DNA of 64,000 bases, from positions 1,426,001 to 1,490,000 of the forward strand of contig JAHEWK010000008.1 in assembly GCA_020740775.1 (NCBI GenBank). Direction: 5' to 3'. Source of the stretch: Ilyonectria destructans (taxonomy: Eukaryota; Ascomycota; Sordariomycetes; Hypocreales; Nectriaceae). Position 1 is the stretch's first letter. Each line of letters starts with the position of its first letter. The notes under the pieces are model-generated. The model worked only from the letters and a program-made list of their open reading frames with translations. It ran no database searches and had not been told where the DNA came from. Both the position numbers and the translations under genes were made by a program. Below are positions 56,817 to 64,000 of the stretch, piece by piece.

Positions 56817-58550
56817 ATGAAGTATATAAACTTGGGTTCCCCCCCAATCGAATATCCTAAATCCTCTATATCAACCGGTGAAGCATTCTCTACCATGATG
56901 TGTATCGCGAAGATTCTATGGCTCACGCCGGCTGTGACGGTTTGCATGCTGCTACTTGGCATCATCCTCGGCCTCGACCACGACCGGTGATACAGCCACC
57001 TGGCTGGCAGCGCGGCCACCGACGGCGTTTATCAGATCGTATTGTTGGGGGTTCTCAGGCAGCAGATGAAACTCTTGCCAAGGCGTCCCTCGTTTCGGCA
57101 GTGTCTTGAGCCTACTTCCAGACCGTTTGGAGAGCAACTTGGAACGATCAGCATCCCATCACCTTGGAGGATATGGGCGTGTTTATATTTGCGCTGGGGA
57201 ACGGCCTGTCTCTTACGAACTTCGCAACATGGTGGAAGTGGCTGTTGCTATTGTTTATTGCCATACCAGCCTGGTAAGCTGGATGAGGAACAAGTTATCA
57301 CAACGCATAGCTGTTCATGGATTCAAGACGTATACCACTCGTGTCTATCGTCACGCCAGCTTCACTTACAGTTGGCATCACGCATACTCCCTCGCAATTG
57401 CTCTAAGTTCCAGACATTGCATTTAACGGGTTGAGTGTCTTGGCTCTAATGCACTAACTGATACAGTGGAACTAATCCAGCCTGTGGCATGACAAACAAA
57501 CGGATCGGAGTGCTCTAGGACAGTTCCATACGTCTACAATGGGTCCGGAGACTCGGTGAGGCGAGTAATTCTAGCAACAGCTGCCCAGGGAACAATACTT
57601 ACTATTGACGCACCGGCGTCCGATTCAAGTTGGTCACTGGATTTCACAGGACGGGAGAGCTTAAGTGCCGGTTCAAAATAATCATCGCCAAATTCACGCC
57701 GGAAAACTGCACGAAGCACCAGACCTCATAGCGTGGACGCCCCCCGGATTGGCCCGATCTGGAGGATCGCGCCCTGCTGCCATACCTGGAGTCGGATGAA
57801 GGAAATTTTACACTCGACGCTGGAGTACCGAGGAATCACGACTGGCTAATGGAGGTCCCGATGTTCGTCGCCGTCGTGCCTCTGTTGTTACAATATACTG
57901 GTGATTGGAGAATTTGGTGTGCAAAGTTGCCGAGAGCGATGGCACATATGAAGAGAAAGTTGAGGATCTCTGCGGTGCGACTTCTACCATGTTGCGTTGC
58001 GACATGTACAACTCGACATATCACACCGATTTTGAATTCACAGATGGAAACCGGAGTGTCGATGTCAAGGTGACAGATGTCAGCGAACCCCGTTCTCATT
58101 GATCATCGACCTTACCACCCTGTATGAGGAGGGAATAGACGACTTGCCCTGCGGCGACATCGCCCTCGACGTGGCTCGCAATCCCGAACAGCCCCGGAGC
58201 TGCACTTTCAACACGGATCTTATGCGACATGTCTCATACCAGGCCAACATGGATACCCCCGAGCAGTTGATGACGGACCAAGGCGGAATTGGCGCGGTAG
58301 GATGGTAGCTTGGCCTGCAACATCGACGCCAACACACACGGTGCTTGCTCTTATGCCGGAATCGAGCTTTCTCATGGATAACAACAAATATCTCAACCGG
58401 AAATTGACGTCGCTGCAGAGCCTGAGTCCGAGCTGAGCGTTGAGTTACAAAATAAGGATCTTGATGGGAAAAGTTCGCTGCTGGAGTATATGGAGTGGAT
58501 GAAGGACAAGTTTCGAACAGATGGGGCTAATCCGAACCAGAGGATGTAGA
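56817..58550 (+). pseudogene. Decayed gene for a large fungal polytopic membrane protein
   Basis: Fragments in changing frames follow the order of one family, commonly annotated in fungi as formylmethionine-deformylase-like membrane proteins. A start-like ATG at 56817 leads to WLTPAVTVCMLLLGIILGL (a TM helix at 56923-56979) ended by a stop. Then come LGNGLSLTNFATWWKWLLLLFIAIP (about 57190-57270, second frame), IVTPASLTVGITHTPSQLL (57346-57402, stop inside) and VYNGSGDSVRRVILATAAQ...DSSWSLDFTGR (about 57533-57655). After another shift come LEDRALLPYLESDEGNFTL, DLCGATSTMLRCDMYNSTYHTDFEF and LTTLYEEGIDDLPCGDIALD. At least four stops and three frame changes interrupt it, too many for introns, so it is a pseudogene. 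Family name is from memory. Confidence 0.7.
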
Positions 58551-59880
58551 AGGAAACGAATCTGTACGATGGTAGGTAAGCTGATTTTTGATACGTGCTT
58601 TGGATGCGATAATTCTTGGGCGACAACATTTCACCAGTTGGACGACAATACGAGGACCAAGATACCGAACCCCAGTGGCCGACCTGCCGCGTCCTCCGCT
58701 TATTATCCGAGGCGAAAGAATATTTGGAGAGGTTTAGAGCACGACGTCTAGCTACACCTATGAGAGGTATCTTGAAATACCGCAAGCACTATCCCAGTAT
58801 CGACGTGGTTTCTTAGGGTCTCAGAAAGTTCTGATCAAACAGCCGAATGTACAAAACACGAAGAGACGCCCCCTCCACTCTAGAAACGAGAATTGGACCG
58901 TGGGGTAGAACCTTGAAAGATACTCTAGAGGTCGATAGGGAGGGCTGAATTGGCAGTGTCAGTAGTCTACGAAGGAGAGGATGTGTTGACTAAAATTCTC
59001 CAGATGAAACAGCGTCATGTAGGGACTACAGTAGATCGAAGACTTGTGGCTCGAGCGCGTAAACGACTATTGAGACATCGACTTCAACTGGGACTAGTTA
59101 CCGGCCGTTGGTCATTCAACGCTCTATATGGCTGAATTTAACTAGAACCAAAACGTGACATGGTAGCGCTGGCATTTGCCATTGGGCGAGCTCTCAGTTG
59201 AGGATCAACGACATTGTCAGCATTGTTCCAAGAGCGAGAGCTAGCCCTGCTTACTTGCCTAAACAAGAAACAGATGGATTCTTTAGCAAATCAAAACGAT
59301 GATCGATTTAGGGCTGACGGTAAGCTAATTTTTCTGCCAAGATCTTGCTTATAGAGGCTGGGATATAACTATGACCCTTGAGTTTTAGCTAGCGAAGGTG
59401 AAGGCATCATGGTACGGCGGGGATGGCTTGAAAGAGCTGGAATGGTTTATCTTCGGAAATCAATACACAATGGCTGAGAGAAGTATGGAGATGGAAGATA
59501 AATACCCAGAGGGTGTTTTAGCATGTCCTACCGACAAGGCGGATGATTTGGAGGATTCGCATGGAACCTCGTGCTATTGGGTATGCATCGTCTTGAGCTT
59601 ACGACAGATTCATTCGTCCGACACTAAGCTCTCACACCAGTCGAAATGGGTTTGAATGGGATATTTGATATTAAATTGATTTCGCTAATGGACCTAGAAG
59701 GGCGTTGCATGCGACTCATTGGTCGTTTTGCTGGTCAACACTTTCCTCCCATGCCCGTCCATCGTCCTGCCAAAGCTGCACCGCCGGGACGAATCGACCA
59801 CCGTTCTTGTGGTGCGATATTATGCGACGTAAAACCATTTGCAGTCATCAACAACGAGCCATCGCTCTCCAGGACTTCGC
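58551..59880. other. Gene-poor region with coding-like fragments
   Basis: About 1.3 kb between the decayed membrane protein gene and the glutathione peroxidase. Fragments such as LLSEAKEYLERFRARRLATPMRG (58690-58760) and WYGGDGLKELEWFIFGNQYTMAERSMEM (59407-59490) look like protein but are isolated by stops. They may be the 3' part of the same relic or of another one. Nothing intact. Confidence 0.45.
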
Positions 59881-60151
59881 CTAAGCCTTCCTCTCAAGCT
59901 CGGCGACAATGTCCTTCTCGAGGGCCTCGGGCTTGGTGGTGCTGGCCCAGCGACCCTTGACCTTGCCGTCGCGGCCGATGAGGAACTTCTCAAAGTTCCA
60001 CTTGATGCGCTTGAGGCCCATGAGGCCCGGCTGCTCGTTCTTGAGCCACTCGTAGAGGGGGTGGGTCCCGTCGCCGTTGACCTCGATCTTCTTCATGATG
60101 GGGAAGCTGACGCCGTAGTTGAGCTGGCAGAAGCTCTGGATCTCCTCGTCG

Positions 60152-60186
<35 letters not shown>

Positions 60187-60519
60187 GAAGCCGAGGACGA
60201 CAAAGTCATCGGGGTGCTTCTCCTTGAGGCCGGTGTAGAGCTTCTCGAGGCCGGCGTACTGCGGGGTAAAGCCGCACTTGGAGGCCGTGTTGACGACGAG
60301 GACGACCTTGCCCTTGAAGTCCTCGAGAGGAACCTCCTTGCCGGTCTCTGTGCGGTTGGGAGTAGGATTAGCGAATGGTATTCACTTAAAGCGAGAGCGT
60401 GGGCGCAAGGCGGCGTCTGGAGGCTTGCGCCGGATCGCACACCACGTCGGATGTGGCGGGGTAAGAATATACGTACTGTCGAGAGGCGAAAAGTTGTAGA
60501 AGCTGGTAGCGGAAGCCAT
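59881..60519 (-). CDS. gpx3: Thiol-dependent glutathione peroxidase (Gpx3/Hyr1-like)
   Basis: Two exons (60519-60477 and 60347-59881) give 169 residues; the 129-nt intron has a GTACGT donor and a CACAG acceptor. [45 protein letters not shown] is the classic start, with C39 in place of selenocysteine as peroxidatic residue. GFPCNQFGGQEP (C70), SFCQLNYGVSFPIM (C88, the resolving Cys by analogy with yeast Cys82) and KIKWNFEKFLIGRDG follow as expected. It reduces hydroperoxides in cytosol or mitochondria, using thioredoxin, and in yeast also relays oxidation to Yap1. The C-terminus is normal. The gene is intact and of family length. It lies divergent from the FAD oxidoreductase gene. Confidence 0.95.
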
Positions 60520-61931
60520 CTTGGAAGGATGCGTGTGCGAGTGGGTATCACGGAGAAGAACAGAAGAGGGAGAAATCGGTTGCGCGATGGAGTGGAATCT
60601 CGAGCTTCTGGAGGATGAAGCGACGTTGGGGGTTTTGAAGGGTTGAGAGAGCGGGGATAGAAACGAGGACGGACGGAGGGCAGATGAGGAGAAGCTTGTG
60701 TTGCTGGGCCGGCAGTTAGTCTTGATTCAGCAATTGTACGTTGTAACTCATGTGTCGCAAATCCTCAGGCCAGGGATTCCAAATCATCCAAATCACACAA
60801 ATCACAGACCAACTCCAAATCGAGAGAATCACCGGTGACCGAGCCGAACGTACGTACCTTGCAAGACTCAGACGCAGCCTCAGACCACGCCACGGGGCCG
60901 CCATCACCAGCGCCGGCGCCATGTCTCTAACTGAATCGATGCGCCTCCCGTACCTGGGACCTGGAGCAATTACAAATACCTGCGTCTCGGGCTGTGAGCG
61001 ATCCGTAGCACACGCGTTACAGGAGCTTGTTGCAGAGGCGTCAATTCCCACATGCCTCGGCAGAGCACTCCCGATTTGGATAGTGACGTCTTTTGTTTTC
61101 TAGGGCGGCCGAAGGTGGAGTCGACCGGCGCCATGTGTTGGGCCGCACGCCGATTACTGAGCTTGAGCTTAGACAGCTAAGTTATTGGATTCTGATTTGG
61201 GTTGCATTGAGACGGTTGAGGAAGAGATGCTGTGAATGCTTTGAATTGATGCGTGTGTGTTGCAGCTCGGCCGTTTGTTTCTCTTTACCTGTCAACGTTT
61301 GTTTGCAGCTGTAGCGTAAAGCAATCTGCAGGGTATCTAGCTGTAGCGCAGCACCTCTCACACCCGCTCGCAGTATATGATTCGGACGCTTACACCCCAG
61401 AATGGACCGAGGAACGGTTCATCAACCCTCAATCAGAACCCCAACACTCGAATTTGTCAATGGATTCACCAATCCATCCCCTAAGCTTAATCGGCGCAAC
61501 GCAAACCCCGATCCAAACCATCGATCCATAGTGCCCACTCTACACATCGCCATCGCCATCGCCAGAATTATTTCTGCCTCGGTTTTAATCCATCCACCCC
61601 GCTTTTCTTCTTACGACGCCCACACGCTCTCTCTCTCTCGCCGCCACTGCCCCGCTTGCATCATCGTCGACAGCCTCCATCTTTCGGGAGCTTCTGCGGA
61701 TCCGGAAGACGTCACCGAGCCGAAGGCTGCCCCTCGGAGGACGAAGGTCCACGGCCCCGAACTGCCCGATTCAGCCCTCCACCACCTCCGTGCTTCGGGA
61801 TTTGCGGATGCGAAGCACCGTTTTGATCTTGTTAGAGTCAAGTGAGCGCGAGGTACCTAGGTATCTATGCCCTATCGAGTTGAGACAGAGTCTGTGATTA
61901 CCCGCGACAAAGCCTGTGATTACCCGCAACC
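60520..61931. promoter_or_regulatory. Divergent promoter region, gpx3 and FAD oxidoreductase
   Basis: About 1.4 kb. No recognisable gene. It contains GCATCGCC-type low complexity and TCTCTCTC near 61625-61645. Short ORFs reach 147 codons but are not family-like. Confidence 0.45.
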
Positions 61932-63334
61932 ATGGATAAGAAGCGCAACATTGTCATTGTCGGTTAGTTCCACGTCGCTCGCCCTTTCCATCATGTGAAT
62001 CGCATCGTAAACAGCTGACACCGGAGTTGCAGGAGGTGGCATCATTGGATGCACCACAGCCTACTATCTCACGCGCCATCCAAAGTTCAACCCGGCCCTC
62101 CATACAATCACTCTCCTTGAGGCTGCCCCATCCATCGCCCCCGGAGCCTCCGGAAAGGCCGGCGGCCTCCTTGCCCTCTGGGCCTACCCTGACTGCCTGG
62201 TCCCGCTCTCTTACCGTCTCCACGCCGAGCTCGCCGCCGAGCACAACGGCGTCCAGAAATGGGGCTACCGGAAGCTTGGCTGCGGCAGCTTCGAGGCCGT
62301 CGTTTCTCGCCAGAAGATAGAGGCCTTGCAGCAGAAAGCCAAGGCTGAAGATGACGGCGAGAAGGCTTGGGAGAAGCTGCCTAAGCAGAATGGCGCCGCA
62401 AAGGATTTACTCGAGGCGGGCAGCCTGCCTCAGGATCTCGACTGGGTAGATCGTGGCATCGTCGACAACTGGTCTGAGATGGGGGCCCCGGGGTCAACGG
62501 AGACGGCCCAGGTGCATCCCTTTCACTTTACCACGGCCATCGCAAAGCTCGCCCAAGAAGGAGGCGTAAAGATATGCACCAACGCCAAGGTCACTGGAAT
62601 AAAATCGTCCAAAACGGGCGTTGAGAGCGTCGAGTATCTGGATCGTGAAAGCGACGAGACCAAGACTGTCGATGCGGTAACAGACGTTATAGTTGCCGCA
62701 GGCCCATGGACGAGTCGGCTACTGCCGCGGGCAAAGATCGAAGGCTTACGAGCACATAGCGTTGTCTACGAGGCTGAAGTGAGCCCGTATGCAGTCTTCA
62801 CAGATATTCAGCTGCCCTCGGACTTTATACCAGAACATCGAGCAGCTATGGGCCAAAAGAGACGACACAAGGGGCGCGTTGACCCTGAGATATATGCCCG
62901 GCCCTTTGGCGAGGTTTATGCCTGTGGCAAGTGGCTCTCCAGCGCTGCCGTCACGACGTTCTGTTTCTAACATTTATGCAGGAGAGCCCGATACTTTGAT
63001 CCCCCTCCCAGACACAGCAGACCAAGTCGAGCATGATGAAGCTCAATGCGACGACCTCATATCTTATATCAGCACCATCAGCCCCGTCCTGGGATCCGCC
63101 CCCATCAAAGCCAAGCAAGCCTGCTACCTCCCACGGCACATGCGCTTCGGTCAGGAGGGCGGACCGTTAATTGGAAAGACAACGACCCCGGGTGTCTGGG
63201 CCGCCGCGGGCCATACCTGCTGGGGTATCCAGAACGGGCCGGGAACGGGCAAGCTCATGTCCGAGTTTATCTTTGACGGGGCGGCGAAGAGCGCAAACGT
63301 GGACAAGCTGGATCCGAGAAAGTTCAAGGTTTGA
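61932..63334 (+). CDS. FAD-dependent oxidoreductase, DAO superfamily (Tda3-like)
   Basis: Three exons (61932-61962, 62033-62926, 62982-63334) give 425 residues. The first exon ends inside the Rossmann loop IVIVGGGIIG (residues 7-16), which is completed only by splicing. GASGKAGGLLALW, the substrate-domain segment VHPFHFTTAIAKLAQ, DVIVAAGPWTSRLLP and the C-terminal GVWAAAGHTCWGIQNGPGTGKLMSEF (second FAD contact) match the DAO (glycine/D-amino-acid oxidase) superfamily, closest in layout to yeast Tda3. The second intron (62927-62981) starts GCAAGT, a GC-AG intron. The sequence reads through it into ...KWLSSAAVTTFCF and stops, so the intron is needed. Substrate is not known; Tda3 is endosomal in yeast. 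Confidence 0.88.
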
Positions 63335-64000
63335 CGTGGTGTTTTGGGACGTGGTACATCCCACCGGTAGTTTTTGAGAGGAGGAGCTTTCCAAGGCCAG
63401 AAGGGACAAGCGTACAAGGGGATTCAAGGATACAGAGTGCTTGGTTTTGAATGAACAGAAGAACAGCGTACTGGCAGATATATATCGCCAAATGATTTAT
63501 GAACCCATCTTGCGGCAATGTGAGGTGTGGTACTAATAGACGGCGCCTGCACTAGAGAAACATGTTAACGAACTACAACCGTATCCAATGAGAAATAGCT
63601 GCTAGCGATCTTCAACCGCAGAGGTACTCTCAAGATCCACCAATCGGCCATGCAACGAAATCCCATTTCGTCCCTCGAAAAGTGGCAGCCACCCGGTACA
63701 CCAGGAGCTGGAGGTGTCCTCCATGTGAAAACGCCTCGTGCGTCAACTCCAAAGCCACCTAAGTTAGAATCTAGTGACATACCTAGATCTAGCACTGGAT
63801 ATCCTCAAACCGGCTCACTCCCGTGTTTATCTACTGGCCGTCAGGGGGAGCACTCCGAGCTCGTTGCTGTTGTCGTCTAGCTAGGAGTCGAACTGGCAGC
63901 TTCAATGCATACCGGCTTCGCAAGCCGCGCCCTCAACCTGCGAAACCTCTCATTAGACTAAACCGGAGGTCCCCCTCGTGAGTCCGAGACATGTTACGAG
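63335..64000. other. 3' region, no gene seen to the window end
   Basis: 666 bp. Short ORFs only. A tRNA-like stretch on the minus strand at about 63880-63980 has a B-box-like GTTCGACTC but no pairing acceptor or T stem. Confidence 0.45.

Noticed and set aside
63870..63980. Minus-strand tRNA-like stretch with GTTCGACTC and a D-arm-like GGTTTAGTCTAAT.
   Set aside because: Acceptor ends do not pair, and the T stem is broken. The spacing would require an odd intron. At best a relic.

Overview
The window is nuclear DNA of a filamentous ascomycete, most likely a Sordariomycete. Genes are compact and broken by 46-65 nt spliceosomal introns with GTRNGT donors, CTAAC/CTAAT branch points and YAG acceptors. 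Families include Zn(II)2Cys6 regulators, ABCC and MFS transporters, a fungal BTB protein and a DUF3712 membrane protein. No bacterial operon, CRISPR array, intact transposon or convincing tRNA was seen. The genus cannot be fixed from this sequence alone.

Layout. 0-4 kb: the 3' end of a CAF-1 large-subunit gene and a long disordered protein of unknown function. 5.8-7.0 kb: a secreted GH105 unsaturated rhamnogalacturonyl hydrolase. 9.6-22.5 kb: an accessory-looking block with an AflR-type regulator, a divergent NmrA/isoflavone-reductase-like oxidoreductase, a DUF3712 membrane protein and a 16-exon full-length ABCC transporter, separated by up to 3 kb of gene-free DNA. This resembles the periphery of a secondary-metabolite locus, but no PKS, NRPS, terpene cyclase or P450 is visible. 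The TF/oxidoreductase promoter holds a perfect 17-bp palindrome matching the AflR consensus TCG-N5-CGR.

23-47 kb is mostly housekeeping or conserved genes: an MFS transporter, a Ca3427-like periplasmic-binding-fold protein, a BTB-like protein, an SLC35F-type transporter, a tail-anchored heme-oxygenase-like protein, the CRL4 adaptor Cdt2, glutamine amidotransferase Dug3, a two-TM membrane protein, a Cys-rich hypothetical protein whose only intron lies inside a 65-bp tandem duplication, and a large Zn(II)2Cys6 / Fungal_trans_2-like regulator.

47-59.8 kb is gene-poor: the long upstream region of that regulator, about 7 kb without recognisable genes, a cluster of three hairpins at 56.06-56.13 kb, and a decayed gene for a large fungal polytopic membrane protein. 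59.9-63.3 kb returns to intact genes: a thiol-type glutathione peroxidase and a Tda3-like FAD oxidoreductase with a GC-AG intron. Exon structures were worked out by hand from reading frame, splice signals and family continuity. For every spliced gene the exon lengths sum to a whole number of codons.
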